Positions 26,300 to 36,330 are shown, numbered from the stretch's first letter. The stretch: DNA of 64,000 bases from JBBQXY01 sp038209195 (GCA_038209195.1 JBBQXY010000001.1:33681-97680); one strand, 5' to 3'. Notes: generated by a model not told the origin, from the sequence alone. Translations and numbers: made by a program.

Positions 26300-27031
26300 A
26301 TGACAAAACCAATTACGGGACAATACGAGTACCTACACCGCTCTGGTGTAGGGCTCGACTACTTTACCTCGCGCATCGACCGCCTTACACTTTTGCCAAA
26401 TGGACGCTTCACGCTGATCATTCAAGAAAGCAGTCGCGTCTCCAATGCGGCGAAGTCATTGATGAACGGTCAGCCAGTTTCGGCGCACGCGCCGGAGGTG
26501 AGACGGGAAGGGACGTATAGCGCGCAAGGGAATACACTCTCCTTCCTTTTCGACGATGGCTCACAAGAAGATGGGCAAGCGGCCTGGAATGGTGAAGGCA
26601 TGCAGTTTGGTCCCAATTTTTTTACGAAGGTTTCAGATTCGACGCTGCTGCCGCCCACACACCGTCTCAAAAAAGATATGGATGATATCGCCAAAGGATT
26701 AAAAATTGCTGGTACTATTGGCAGTATGGCAGCTAAGGCCGTAAAAACAGTGCAAGGAACGATCCAAACGACTCAGGGTGCTGGTGCCAACGCAACGCCA
26801 CAAGCTGTACCAACGCAGAATGAGGTAGTGTACCCACAACCAATGCCACAACAACCTGCTCCGCCTAAACCAGCTCAACCGGTTGCGCCTATATATACCC
26901 CACCTCCTGTTCAACAAGCCGCAACGCCCACACCGCAAAAAGCGCAGGAAGCGGTCTTCTGTGACCAATGTGGAGCGCGCGTGCGATCAGGAAAACGTTT
27001 CTGCAATAGTTGTGGTGCGCAGTTGCCGTAG
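26300..27031 (+). CDS. zinc-ribbon protein with proline-rich linker
   Basis: A 243-residue protein of unknown function. Residues 1-120 form a beta-rich domain (GQYEYLHRSGVGLDYFTSRI, TLLPNGRFTLIIQES, EGTYSAQGNTLSFLFDDGS). A short helical part follows (DDIAKGLKIAGTIGSMAAKA), then a proline/glutamine-rich linker of about 60 residues. The C-terminus is a double CxxC zinc ribbon, FCDQCGARVRSGKRFCNSC, near residues 220-238. The ribbon resembles those in the kinase at 42653-44473 and the protein at 55103-57301. GAGGAAA lies about seven bases before the ATG. It converges on the DnaJ-domain gene, nine bases away. Confidence 0.7.
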   Translation: MTKPITGQYEYLHRSGVGLDYFTSRIDRLTLLPNGRFTLIIQESSRVSNAAKSLMNGQPVSAHAPEVRREGTYSAQGNTLSFLFDDGSQEDGQAAWNGEGMQFGPNFFTKVSDSTLLPPTHRLKKDMDDIAKGLKIAGTIGSMAAKAVKTVQGTIQTTQGAGANATPQAVPTQNEVVYPQPMPQQPAPPKPAQPVAPIYTPPPVQQAATPTPQKAQEAVFCDQCGARVRSGKRFCNSCGAQLP

Positions 27032-27039
27032 ATGATAAT

Positions 27040-27327
27040 TTACCTGGCCTGATCTTTCGTCAAATATTCGTAGGCGGCTATGATACGCTGCATTTGTTGT
27101 TGGTTGCCACCACGGTCGGGATGATACTTTTTGGCAAGCGTGCGATAGCGACGTTTGATTTGCTGCGGTGTCGCATTCGATGGTAATCCCAGCACATTCA
27201 AAGCTTGTTGGCGTTCAATTAATGCGCGCGCAGGATTGGCTCGATTTTCCCACAAGGCTTTCATACTCAGGCGCAATACGTCCCAAAAGAGCGATGCAAA
27301 TGACTTGGGTGGTGGCTGTGAATTCAT
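27040..27327 (-). CDS. small DnaJ-domain protein
   Basis: A 95-residue protein. The J domain occupies the C-terminal two thirds: NVLGLPSNATPQQIKRRYRT, then the HPD motif in LAKKYHPDRGGNQQQ, and RIIAAYEYLTKD. J proteins stimulate the ATPase of an Hsp70 partner; no dnaK is in the window. There is no Gly/Phe or zinc domain, so it would act as a specialised co-chaperone. The first 35 residues are an amphipathic lead with no recognised domain. Confidence 0.8.
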   Translation of the reverse strand: MNSQPPPKSFASLFWDVLRLSMKALWENRANPARALIERQQALNVLGLPSNATPQQIKRRYRTLAKKYHPDRGGNQQQMQRIIAAYEYLTKDQAR

Positions 27328-27498
27328 GCAGTATTTCCTTGCACCTGTAACAAAATCTTATCTCTGTTATATACTATACGCTTTTCTACGGGTTAGAGTT
27401 ACCTATGAAACGTGACAGCACCGTGAATCGTACAACCCTTATGGATATTGAGGTTCTCATTTGAGACGTGATAACCGTGAACGAGGAAACGTATAACT

Positions 27499-28776
27499 AT
27501 GAATGCGAAAGCACTACAAACGTCAGAAAAACGTAGGTCTGATGTGCCACAAGAAGCTGTGGAGACTGCAGCCAAGGACGCCAAACCTTTCATGGCTTTT
27601 ATGAAAAAGTTTGGCAACGATTGGACGATGAATCTCTCTGCTGCCCTGGCGTATAACCTCCTGATGGCTATCTTCCCAATCGCCGTGGCTGTCCTGGCAA
27701 TCCTAGGCCTTGTGCTGGGTACACTTAGCCCTACTACATATGCTACAGTAAAATCACAAATTACCACTGTCTTTCCCCAAGGTGCATCGAGCGGTATTAT
27801 CGACTCTGTTGCCATCCAACTAAAGCGGTCTTCTGGCCTGCTAAGCGTTATCGCTATTGTGCTGGCCCTCTTCAACGGTTCGCGCCTTTTTATCCTGATG
27901 GAAGGCTGCTTTGGTATTATCTACCATATACGGCAGCGAAAATTCCTACAGCAGAACTTTATGGCCCTGGGTATGCTGATACTTTTTATTATTCTGATAC
28001 CAGTGATGGTCATTGCTGCCGCTGCTCCTGCATTTATATTGTCACTCTCCCAAAGAATTGGTTTCACCTTTCCGGGCGGTGGAGTACTGGCGACATTACT
28101 GGGTATACTGGGAGGTTTGATCGCAGCCTATATCCTTTTCCAAGCCATTTATATTATAGTGCCTAACCAGCGCATCAGTTTCCGCCATAGCTGGCTTGGG
28201 GCAGTGGTAGCCGCTGTCTTATTGCAAGTTTACCTGATACTCTTTCCGTTGTACGTCTCGCACTTTCTGACAGGGTATGCCGCCTCCATCAGTTCGATTG
28301 TGATCCTGCTGATATTCTTTTATTACTTCGCGGTGATCCTGTTGTTAGGCTCCGAGGTCAACGCGTTCTTCTCCGAAGGTATCACCTCAACCCCTACAGA
28401 TCTAGTAACGATGGTACATATCTCGACCAACCATCTACCCAAAGAAACAGGTGAAAAAGAAAAGCAGGCCAACCCTTCACACAAGAAGGCCCCTACCGGG
28501 GATACTGCTGCTAAGACTCACCTGGATGATAGCGTAAACAATCCCGACCTGAAAGCTTCTGCCGTTTTGATGAAAACTGCATCATCCAACGAACAGGATG
28601 GCCATCAAGTTACTCAACCGGTGCAAGAAAAAGGGAGCCACGAGAAGAAAGAGAAAAATAAGAAGGATAAGGCAAAAACATCTGGTTCGACAGCAATCGC
28701 TACGGTTTCGGCGGTGGCAGGTACAGCGTTGGCTTTTGTGGTTGAATTGGTGCGTTTACGACGGAGCAAGACGTAA
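27499..28776 (+). CDS. YihY/BrkB family membrane protein
   Basis: A 425-residue inner-membrane protein of the YihY/virulence-factor-BrkB family (once called ribonuclease BN). About six helices: NLLMAIFPIAVAVLAILGLV, GLLSVIAIVLALFNGSRLFI, LGMLILFIILIPVMVIAAAA, TLLGILGGLIAAYILFQAIY, WLGAVVAAVLLQVYLILFPL and SIVILLIFFYYFAVILLLGS, the last followed by the conserved EVNAFFSEG. After residue 300 comes a long lysine-rich soluble tail (KKEKNKKDKAK) and a final hydrophobic ALAFVVELV. GAGGAAAC precedes the ATG. Its transport or enzymatic role is not established. Confidence 0.85.
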   Translation: MNAKALQTSEKRRSDVPQEAVETAAKDAKPFMAFMKKFGNDWTMNLSAALAYNLLMAIFPIAVAVLAILGLVLGTLSPTTYATVKSQITTVFPQGASSGIIDSVAIQLKRSSGLLSVIAIVLALFNGSRLFILMEGCFGIIYHIRQRKFLQQNFMALGMLILFIILIPVMVIAAAAPAFILSLSQRIGFTFPGGGVLATLLGILGGLIAAYILFQAIYIIVPNQRISFRHSWLGAVVAAVLLQVYLILFPLYVSHFLTGYAASISSIVILLIFFYYFAVILLLGSEVNAFFSEGITSTPTDLVTMVHISTNHLPKETGEKEKQANPSHKKAPTGDTAAKTHLDDSVNNPDLKASAVLMKTASSNEQDGHQVTQPVQEKGSHEKKEKNKKDKAKTSGSTAIATVSAVAGTALAFVVELVRLRRSKT

Positions 28777-28932
28777 CCTGCTTGCTTGCTTGACGTCGCT
28801 TTACTCATCTGTTACACTTTGAGATAATTTACATCCAGCATATTGATACATCACTATATGAATCCCAGCAGATCATCCCAGTGAATGTATCCAATACTAC
28901 AATCAAACGCCAGTAACGAGAAGGTCGGAAGC

Positions 28933-31836
28933 ATGTTAGGTGAGCGATCCTCATCCACTAATGACCATGAACATCAAAGATTAGTTACCGCTCTACGTGA
29001 GAGCGAAATTCTGCGTGAACTGGCCGAGCTTTTAGCCTCTTCACTTGACCTCAAGCGGATCTTACAGGTCCTTACAAAGCGCACCACTGAAGTTTGCAAC
29101 GTTGAACGATGTTCTGTTTGGCTTTTAGAGGACGCCATTGAAGCATTTAGACCTGCGGCCTACTATCTTTCCACGGAACGCATTACCAACAATAAAGTCG
29201 AAGCTGGGAACTCCATCTGGCAACAAGGCTCGATTCTTTTTGATGATCCAGAACTCTACACATTGCTCAAAGAGCAGGGCATGGTGGTGCTAGACAATCT
29301 ACACGATCACCCTAAAGCTCGAAAGGTGGCAGAGACTTTCCTGGTAAAATCTGTCCTGCTCATCGCTTTGCGACGTGAAGGGCGGATCGTGGGCATGATG
29401 TCGCTCGATGAACCAGATGCAGAGCGTACTTTCTCGCCGGAACAACAACAATTGGCCCGTGCCATTGGGCAACAAGCCGCGCTGGCCATCGATAATGCTC
29501 GCCTCTATCAACAAGCACAGGCAGAGCGAGCCAGGGCAGAACGTTTAATCGAGCGAGCGCAAGCCATTAATCAAGTTGCTTTAACTGTCAATTCAGGCGA
29601 AGATTTACCTGTGGTATTGAAAATCGCCACTCGTCATCTGGTAAACGGGTTGAGTGCTGATGCGGGCATGATTGCTTTGCTTGAAGCAGAGGAACTCCGT
29701 GCAGTTAGCATGGCTGGTAAGCTAGTGGAAGCGACAGTTGTACCGCAGCAGATCAGTATACCATGGTCTGATCTACCGCTTTGTCGTCAGGTAGCTGCCA
29801 CCGGCACGCCGCTTTTTATAACAGCAGATCAGCCGACTGAGAACGAGAAGGGCTGGTTTTGTCAATGGGGGTTTGACAACATGATGGTCATTCCCCTCAT
29901 GATCGGTGCTGTGGAGCAACCATCTTCGACACCACGCGCACCGCATTGTATTGGTTTTGCCTTCGTCAATTTTCAGAGCGCAGCCCAGCTACCGGGGAAA
30001 GGACAATTTGCGTTCGCGCAGGATGTTGCAGCCCAGTGTGCGCTGGCCATCGAAAAAGCGCACCTCATGGCTGACCTGCAAAAAGTTGCCGCTCTCTCAA
30101 CCGAACGTGCAAATACTCTGGATGCCGTGTTCCAGGCCATGACGGAAGGTATTATGGTGCTTGACTCGCGTGGCGAAGTATTAGTCCGTAACAACGCAGC
30201 CTCGCAATTCCTGGGCATCCCAGTCAATTCAACCGATCAATTGCAAGCGTTCCTCAAACGCTACCCAACCTTCACATTACACGGACAACCACTCGCGGAA
30301 GAAGATTTCCCCCTCTCGCGTGCATTAAAGGGCGAGCGTATTCGTGGCGAACGCTTTATGACCGCACGAGGTCAGGGGGACAATAGGGTTGTTGAGGTCA
30401 ATGTCACCCCTATGCTCGACCACACCAATACACAGATCGGGCTTGTGAGTGCATTCCGGGATATCACCGAGCAATCACGCGTTGAACGACGTATTCGTGA
30501 AGCGTTAGATACGATGTTACATGTCGCGGAAGAGGTTTCTGGCATTACCGAGATTGAAGATATCCTGCGCAATGTACTCGAAAGAACGCTTTCGACGCTC
30601 AATTGCTATAGCGGTGCAGTGCAACTATTCGATCAAGAGCTGCAAGAATTTACACCTTTGTTAGCGAGCGGTTTCACGGAAGAAACTGAAAAGCAATGGC
30701 TCGCGGCACAGAGCCAGTGGCTTCAGCCGGAGGAGGAGGGCCAGTACGCGGGTTTGCGCGACCAATTGATGGATGGAAATGCTACCGTTATTCATGCAGA
30801 TCAGTATACCAAGCAACCTAATCCACCGAGGCATTCGATGGTACTGGCAGCCCCTATCACCCATCACAATCGTCTGCTCGGCTTGATGCTCCTGGAGCGT
30901 TCCACCGCATACAAGAACGATGTGGCAACTATGCAAGAAGAACAGCCAATTCCACGAGAATTTTCTATTTGGGACATGGCCGTTATCGAAGGTATTGCCC
31001 AACTAACCGGTTTGGCTATCGAGCAGGCCAGGTGGCAACAAGAAGCGATGATTGCCCGTTCCAGAGAAGAGGCTTTGCGCGAGGCAAACGCGCTCAAAGA
31101 CGAGTTCCTGGCTATCACTGCCCATGAATTTCGCACTCCGCTTACCGTTGTCCTCGCCCATAGTCAGGTCGCTTTACGTGTGCTACGCAAAATGCCGAAT
31201 CAAGATGTCGTGCCGCGACTACGTGATAGCTTGAGTATTATCGAGGAGCAAGCGCACCAGCTCACCAACATTGTGACAACGTTTTTAGAGGTGGCACAGA
31301 TCAATCGTGGACAACTCACGCTCAAGATGGCCCCGGTCAACCTTGCGCCTATTGTCAAACAGGTAGTGACTGACCATGCTGCAACCTCGCCAGAACATGA
31401 AATTCGCTATGAAATCGAGCCAAGTGACCATCCGTATATGATCATGGGCGATAACGCACGACTGGTGCAAGTTCTTGCCAATTTGCTACAAAACGCGCTC
31501 AAATACAGCCCTTTGGGGGGTCCTGTGACGATTTCGCTCCGCCAATATACAAATGACGCAAACCATAGCGGCAGAACCATCGAGTTACATGTAATAGATA
31601 AAGGCATTGGTATACCCAAAGAAGCACTACCCCGCCTCTTCGAACGTTTTTATCGGGCCTCGAATATTGATAGCAGTAAAACAAAAGGCATTGGTCTCGG
31701 CCTCTATATTGTAGACGCCTTGATAAAGATGCATCATGGCACCATTCGAGCAGAGAGTAGTGGCATACTTGGCGAGGGGAGCCGCTTCGTGATTAGATTA
31801 CCAGGATTAGAAAGCGAAACAGGCAAGAGTGAATGA
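28933..31836 (+). CDS. GAF/PAS multidomain sensor histidine kinase
   Basis: A 967-residue soluble kinase, counted from the ATG at 28933 with GAGAAGG eight bases upstream; the frame also allows ATG 28885. Order: GAF about 25-200 (ELLASSLDLKRILQVLTKRT), GAF about 220-390 (VNSGEDLPVVLKIATRHLVN), PAS about 400-520 (LDAVFQAMTEGIMVLDSRGE), GAF about 530-710, HisKA with phospho-acceptor H731 in ITAHEFRTPLTVV, then HATPase with NLLQNALKYSP, DKGIGIP and GIGLGLYIV. No membrane segment is seen, so it senses cytoplasmic signals. No response-regulator gene is adjacent; the downstream HD-hydrolase gene overlaps by eight bases and may be its functional partner. Confidence 0.9.
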   Translation: MLGERSSSTNDHEHQRLVTALRESEILRELAELLASSLDLKRILQVLTKRTTEVCNVERCSVWLLEDAIEAFRPAAYYLSTERITNNKVEAGNSIWQQGSILFDDPELYTLLKEQGMVVLDNLHDHPKARKVAETFLVKSVLLIALRREGRIVGMMSLDEPDAERTFSPEQQQLARAIGQQAALAIDNARLYQQAQAERARAERLIERAQAINQVALTVNSGEDLPVVLKIATRHLVNGLSADAGMIALLEAEELRAVSMAGKLVEATVVPQQISIPWSDLPLCRQVAATGTPLFITADQPTENEKGWFCQWGFDNMMVIPLMIGAVEQPSSTPRAPHCIGFAFVNFQSAAQLPGKGQFAFAQDVAAQCALAIEKAHLMADLQKVAALSTERANTLDAVFQAMTEGIMVLDSRGEVLVRNNAASQFLGIPVNSTDQLQAFLKRYPTFTLHGQPLAEEDFPLSRALKGERIRGERFMTARGQGDNRVVEVNVTPMLDHTNTQIGLVSAFRDITEQSRVERRIREALDTMLHVAEEVSGITEIEDILRNVLERTLSTLNCYSGAVQLFDQELQEFTPLLASGFTEETEKQWLAAQSQWLQPEEEGQYAGLRDQLMDGNATVIHADQYTKQPNPPRHSMVLAAPITHHNRLLGLMLLERSTAYKNDVATMQEEQPIPREFSIWDMAVIEGIAQLTGLAIEQARWQQEAMIARSREEALREANALKDEFLAITAHEFRTPLTVVLAHSQVALRVLRKMPNQDVVPRLRDSLSIIEEQAHQLTNIVTTFLEVAQINRGQLTLKMAPVNLAPIVKQVVTDHAATSPEHEIRYEIEPSDHPYMIMGDNARLVQVLANLLQNALKYSPLGGPVTISLRQYTNDANHSGRTIELHVIDKGIGIPKEALPRLFERFYRASNIDSSKTKGIGLGLYIVDALIKMHHGTIRAESSGILGEGSRFVIRLPGLESETGKSE

Positions 31837-32500
31837 ACTGAGGGATTGGGCGCTGCATCTGGCCAAGGAAACGATGTTGAGCGAGGGGGCAGAGGATGCG
31901 GCCCACGATTTTGATCACCTGACACGAGTTATGGCACTGGCCGAAACAATTCAAGCCAGCGAAGGCGGCGACCTACCTACGATTTGGGCGGCAGTTGCGC
32001 TGCATGATATCGGTCAAGTGCGTGAACTGCGCCATGGCGGAGATCACGCACTGATTGGGGCGGAGTTGGCAGGAGAATTGCTAGCGCAGAGCCAATTCCC
32101 ACAGGAGTCGATTGCAGCAGTGCAACAGACCATACGAGAACATCGCATGACAGGTAGAAACATGCCTCAGACGTTGGAAGGACGTATCTTGTACGATGCC
32201 GATAAGATTGATTGCCTGGGTGCAATCGGCATTGGGCGTCTCTACTGTATCACCGGTCGCTATAACCAGAAAATCTATTCACCCGTTCCAGACGAAATCG
32301 TCGCCCCAGTAGATCCGCTGATCGTGCGACAACTCCGTCGACGTCCAGATTACTCTCCCAGTATTGAGTTCCAGTTGTTGTTTGGTAAACTTCATGAGCG
32401 CATGACCACCAACAAAGGAAGAGAGCTAGCGCAGGAACGCTACACGTACATGCGAGACTTTTTTGTGCGCCTGCGCAAAGAGGTTGAGGGCGAACTTTAA
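31829..32500 (+). CDS. HD-domain phosphohydrolase
   Basis: A 223-residue metal-dependent hydrolase. The HD residues are visible: the first His in AAHDFDHLTRVM, the HD pair in AAVALHDIGQVREL, further His in GDHALIGAELAGELL and REHRMTG, and the last Asp in ILYDADKIDCLGAIGIGR. The family (YedJ/YpgQ-like) often has nucleotide phosphatase activity, but the substrate here is unknown. Its start lies inside the last codons of the histidine kinase gene (eight-base overlap), so the two are translationally coupled. Its stop overlaps the convergent gene by four bases. Confidence 0.85.
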   Translation: MNELRDWALHLAKETMLSEGAEDAAHDFDHLTRVMALAETIQASEGGDLPTIWAAVALHDIGQVRELRHGGDHALIGAELAGELLAQSQFPQESIAAVQQTIREHRMTGRNMPQTLEGRILYDADKIDCLGAIGIGRLYCITGRYNQKIYSPVPDEIVAPVDPLIVRQLRRRPDYSPSIEFQLLFGKLHERMTTNKGRELAQERYTYMRDFFVRLRKEVEGEL

Positions 32501-33453
32501 ACTAGCTCAGCGGAGATGATAACGTAGGTAAATATCGTGGCGTGCCTCGTGGGCGCGCTTAAGTGTACGGTAAATCCAATTTTGGGTTGTAGCGAAACAT
32601 ACTGCACAACCACCGGACCTGGATCGCTCGCGAGCATGACCAGCACAACGCTCGCTGTCGTGATAGAAGTATGAGAAATTGCGATCTCAGTTTGGCCAAT
32701 TTCAAAAATTGCTGAGCCACAAAGAGCTGCGCGGTTAGCGACGGTGGCAGTAAGCGCTGCTGTTTCTATACGCCCCTCAGTTACTTGAACAGTGGGTACA
32801 TGAGGATTGGTTTCTTTATCCCAGAATGGCGAAATGGTTTCTTTCTGCATGGTATCTAGCTTGGGGACAACTTGCAGGCGCACTTTGGTGGTACGTTTGG
32901 TCCAGCCCTGCTTTCCAGGCGTATGATGAGCAGCTTCCACCAGACGAGCAACAGGTACTTTTCCAGTTCTGCCTTGTTGGTGTTCACTCATAGCTGGTGG
33001 GGCGAGAGGAAGAGAAGAGCTTGTCGTCGCTCCGTCATTGCGTGGTATGCGTTCGAACGAGGTGAACGAAGCAGAGATACGGTGGGCGACACGAGCAATA
33101 ATATTTCCGCTTTCTACCGTTCTCGTCGGTCGCGCCGCTTGCTCTCTGTCAGCTACCATGGGCGGTGACAGAAGTCCTGCTACTGATTGTGGTTTTACTG
33201 CTGGCATGGGTCGCGACTGCAAAGTCAGGAGCGGGGAAATGAGCGGAACGCGTTTTGAGATTGCGGCAGCGTTTGCAGTGTTCGCAGCGTTTGTAGTCTC
33301 TTCCACCCATTCAATCACTTCCGGCGGTAGAGAACTATCGCCTAATGCATCCTCCACTGAAGCCGAGAGGTCTAAACGCTGCTGAGCAATACGATCTTGC
33401 CATTGTTGTGCCATTTGTTCATCAGGTTCTTCATGTCCTTCAAACCAGACCAT
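32497..33453 (-). CDS. uncharacterised protein with C-terminal beta-sandwich-like domain
   Basis: A 318-residue protein without a recognised family. Residues 1-215 are low complexity, rich in Ala, Pro, Ser and Thr, and probably disordered. The last 95 residues look folded: AALTATVANRAALCGSAIFE, GQTEIAISHTSITTASVVLV, PVVVQYVSLQPKIGFTVHLS and IFTYVIISAELV. That alternating pattern resembles the C-terminal beta-sandwich modules found at the ends of surface or phage-tail proteins, where such domains trimerise (inference). No signal peptide is seen. It overlaps the convergent HD gene by four bases. Confidence 0.6.
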   Translation of the reverse strand: MVWFEGHEEPDEQMAQQWQDRIAQQRLDLSASVEDALGDSSLPPEVIEWVEETTNAANTANAAAISKRVPLISPLLTLQSRPMPAVKPQSVAGLLSPPMVADREQAARPTRTVESGNIIARVAHRISASFTSFERIPRNDGATTSSSLPLAPPAMSEHQQGRTGKVPVARLVEAAHHTPGKQGWTKRTTKVRLQVVPKLDTMQKETISPFWDKETNPHVPTVQVTEGRIETAALTATVANRAALCGSAIFEIGQTEIAISHTSITTASVVLVMLASDPGPVVVQYVSLQPKIGFTVHLSAPTRHATIFTYVIISAELV

Positions 33454-33616
33454 CGTCTATCCTCAAATCTACTAAACAACATCGGTAAAAAAGCCCTGAC
33501 ATAAGATGAAACATCTGGCAACAGTATAACATGATAGATGAGAAAAAGGTCAAGCATAGCACATTTGGGGGAAAGCCCATCCAACGGGTTTAAGGGGCAA
33601 GAACAGTAGGACTCTT

Positions 33617-34444
33617 TTATGCCTTAACCTGAAGAATGGCTCCGACCATTTTATCAATCGGTGGCCCTAGCAGCCCATCGCTTTCAACCAACCAATTTGC
33701 CAATAACCCGCGCAATTCCTGGCGGGTTTCCTGATTGTCAGGAAGGATCAGTTGCTCCAACAACTCTTCGACAGCCACATCAAGCGAGGGAAAGTTGAGA
33801 ACAACAGGCAGGTTGACTACCTCTACATCGGCGTAGATGCCCATTTCAAACAGAACATCCAGGGCATGGATGTAGCTGGGTGGTAGGCATCGTTCATCGT
33901 CATGAAAATGTCGCCAGAGGTCGCCTAACACGGCATCAATATGCGTGGCGCGCATGTAGATAAAACAGACACGTTGTGTCGCCGCACATAATTTTGCCAG
34001 GAAAGGCTCAATATCCTTGATGGGATACAGCACATGGCTACAGATCACGATATCGCCAGAGAGCGTGGCAGGCGCATCTTGCCAGTTCACTTGCAGGGTT
34101 GAGATATTGCTCAGCCCCTGCTCATTGGCATCGCGTTGGAGATACGAAAGCATTGCAGCATTGGGCTCGACCGCTGTAATGTGACGCGCTTGTGGTGCGA
34201 GGGCAATGGTAAATCTACCAGTACCCGCGCCAACATCCAATACACTGTCCTGGGGTGTCACTTCACGCTGTAGCTTGAGAAATAGTGGGTCATGCGCGAT
34301 AACATTGCTCGTGGTGCTATGAAAACGACGCGCCCGGCGATCCCAGAAATCCGCACTTGTCCGACCCAGCCGTGCGTATGCGGCGTCCATTTGCAGTTCG
34401 CGAGCGTGCTGCAACGTAGACCAGCGTACACGAGCGGTTTCCAT
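33617..34444 (-). CDS. class I SAM-dependent methyltransferase
   Basis: About 275 residues. Motif I is SVLDVGAGTGRFTIALAPQ, followed by the acidic motif II AVEPNAAMLSYLQR and a post-motif DIVICSHVLYPI. The acceptor is unknown. The ATG at 34442-34444 overlaps the TGA of the CoxG-like gene (TGATG), so the pair is coupled; a GTG one codon upstream is an alternative start. The C-terminal region has helical repeats (DVAVEELLEQLILPDNQETR) not recognised further. Confidence 0.85.
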   Translation of the reverse strand: METARVRWSTLQHARELQMDAAYARLGRTSADFWDRRARRFHSTTSNVIAHDPLFLKLQREVTPQDSVLDVGAGTGRFTIALAPQARHITAVEPNAAMLSYLQRDANEQGLSNISTLQVNWQDAPATLSGDIVICSHVLYPIKDIEPFLAKLCAATQRVCFIYMRATHIDAVLGDLWRHFHDDERCLPPSYIHALDVLFEMGIYADVEVVNLPVVLNFPSLDVAVEELLEQLILPDNQETRQELRGLLANWLVESDGLLGPPIDKMVGAILQVKA

Positions 34445-34905
34445 CACGTATTGTCCGCTTGTAGATTAGATTTTAGACAACTAAAAAATTGTCCGGTGAG
34501 CTTTTCCGCTGTTCCCTGCATGAGACGAGCACCAACGCTGGCAAGAGTGCCGCTTACAACCACAGATGCCTTCCAATCCATGCGTGTCGTGCCCTCATCT
34601 ACCGAGGTGAGGTTCATGTCACCGGAGAGATCGACGGCACTGCCGGGCGCTTTACCACGTCCTTTCACCACCATACGCTCAGGTTCCTGTAACTCTGGTC
34701 GAGTCACGTCCATAGTAAACTTGGCTTTGACCGCACCAATGCCAACACCAACAACGGCTTTCCAATGTTCATGTCCTAATTCTTCCAGGCTTTGAAAACC
34801 TGGGGCGCATGACGCCACTTGATTAACATCCATCAGATAGTTCCAGACTTTGTCGATGGGCGCGGCGATAGTTTGGGTACCAGAAAACTCCATACGATTC
34901 TTCAC
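34444..34905 (-). CDS. CoxG-like SRPBCC-fold protein
   Basis: A 153-residue protein of the CO dehydrogenase subunit G (CoxG) family, which adopts a START/SRPBCC fold with a hydrophobic pocket. Typical segments: FSGTQTIAAPIDKVWNYLMD, ASCAPGFQSLEELG, the repeated glycine-rich VVGVGIGAVKAKF, and a C-terminal helix ARLMQGTAEKLTGQFFSCLK. CoxG proteins are linked to molybdenum hydroxylases and have been proposed to act in membrane attachment or lipid carriage. No molybdenum hydroxylase genes lie nearby, though Moco-related proteins are encoded at 59843-63867. It is coupled to the methyltransferase by a TGATG overlap. Confidence 0.85.
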   Translation of the reverse strand: MKNRMEFSGTQTIAAPIDKVWNYLMDVNQVASCAPGFQSLEELGHEHWKAVVGVGIGAVKAKFTMDVTRPELQEPERMVVKGRGKAPGSAVDLSGDMNLTSVDEGTTRMDWKASVVVSGTLASVGARLMQGTAEKLTGQFFSCLKSNLQADNT

Positions 34906-35050
34906 CTTTCATTTTGACAAGATTGTGTAAAATGCACTGGGTACCAGGGGGAATGGGAGGCACTCTCTAGTATATAATATCACAGACGAACTACCCTCCC
35001 CAAAGTGCCACTGCGCCACCACGCCATGTTCGATAATTTCATGGAAAGGT

Positions 35051-36256
35051 CTATTTCACACAACAAAAGACTGCTTTCAAATACGATGTCTCCGGCATCG
35101 CCCGGTGAATAGGATGATCCACACCATGGGTATATTTTTCGAGCACTTGTATTGGACGATGTAATTGTTGGGAAAGCTGTGCTAAAAGGCCCAACAGATC
35201 GTCCATGTCTATCACCCCGGAGCAAGAACAGGTTATGAGCATGCCGCCGGGCCGCAAAACCTGCATTCCGAGCATATTTAAACGGCGGTACGCTTTCATG
35301 GCCTGGGTGCGAGCATTCTGTGATTTGGCAAAGGCGGGTGGGTCCAGCACCACCACATCAAATTGCTCTCCGACACTTTTTGCATGTTCAAGATAGTCGA
35401 ATACATCGGCAGTAAAAAATGTATGCTCGGTCGGATGTAGTCCATTGAGCGAAAAATTTTCGCGTGCAAGGGCATTTGCTGGCGCGGAGATATCAACACT
35501 GGTCACATATGTTTCTTGACCAGTGAGCGCGGCATAGACGGAAAAGCCGCCAGTATAGCTGAAGCAATTCAATACACGCGCAGCATGCGCATACTTCTGC
35601 AAGGCCGCCCGTTTGTCACGTTGGTCGATAAAGAAGCCTGTTTTCTGACCTTGCCAGGAGTCTACCAGAAATTGCAGACCGTTTTCTCGTATCAACACCT
35701 GTGTGGGGACTTCACCTGCCACTACTGCCGGTTCTTCTAGCTCTAACCCTTCGCGACGGCGCGACTGGCTATCGTTGCGCAGCAAAATCCCACGCACACC
35801 CGTTTCTTCCAGTAGTGCATCCAGCAATAACGGGCGAAGGTGTTCCATGCCCGCGGTATGAATCTGCACCACCAGAATATCAGCATAACGATCAACAACG
35901 AGTCCCGGTAAGCCATCGCCTTCGGAATTCACCAAGCGGTAGGCATTGGTTTGCTCTGGATCAATTATTTGCCGTAGTTTGATTGCCGAGCGGATTCGGC
36001 GCCGTAAAAATGCAGCGTCGATGGTTTCCTGATTATCGCGGGTAAGGATGCGAATGGCAATATCTGTCAAGGGATTGTAGTAGCCACGAGCTACAAATTG
36101 GCCAGTAGATGATTTAACGTCAACTAAGCCACCCGCTTCGATCCAGTGGGGTGGCTGTTGTAATGCGCCAGAAAATATCCAGAGATGTCCGCTGAGCAGG
36201 CTTGCCTCGCGGTGGGGTTTCAAGCTTGCCGTTGGATAATGTACAAGTGATGTCAC
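35051..36256 (-). CDS. rlmI: 23S rRNA (cytosine) methyltransferase, RlmI family
   Basis: A 401-residue enzyme of the RlmI/YccW class that makes 5-methylcytosine in 23S rRNA. The N-terminal PUA domain (about 1-75) reads HREASLLSGHLWIFSGALQQ and GQFVARGYYNP. The central EEHEE region includes YRLVNSEGDGLPGLVVDRYA. The methyltransferase domain has KTGFFIDQRDKRAAL, motif I VLNCFSYTGGFSVYA, VTSVDISAPANALA, motif IV VVLDPPAFAKS and ITCSCSGVI with the catalytic Cys. Length and order are normal. It forms a stand-alone unit. Confidence 0.9.
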   Translation of the reverse strand: MTSLVHYPTASLKPHREASLLSGHLWIFSGALQQPPHWIEAGGLVDVKSSTGQFVARGYYNPLTDIAIRILTRDNQETIDAAFLRRRIRSAIKLRQIIDPEQTNAYRLVNSEGDGLPGLVVDRYADILVVQIHTAGMEHLRPLLLDALLEETGVRGILLRNDSQSRRREGLELEEPAVVAGEVPTQVLIRENGLQFLVDSWQGQKTGFFIDQRDKRAALQKYAHAARVLNCFSYTGGFSVYAALTGQETYVTSVDISAPANALARENFSLNGLHPTEHTFFTADVFDYLEHAKSVGEQFDVVVLDPPAFAKSQNARTQAMKAYRRLNMLGMQVLRPGGMLITCSCSGVIDMDDLLGLLAQLSQQLHRPIQVLEKYTHGVDHPIHRAMPETSYLKAVFCCVK

Positions 36257-36330
36257 AATTAGCTCTTTCTCTCTTTAGTGATGCTATTTATTTTCCCTAT
36301 TATCTCATACGAGGGAATAGCCACACTGGC

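Noticed and set aside
31734..33385. Several antisense frames over the HD hydrolase and the 318-residue protein
   Set aside because: All overlap better-supported genes and show no domain or ribosome binding site.
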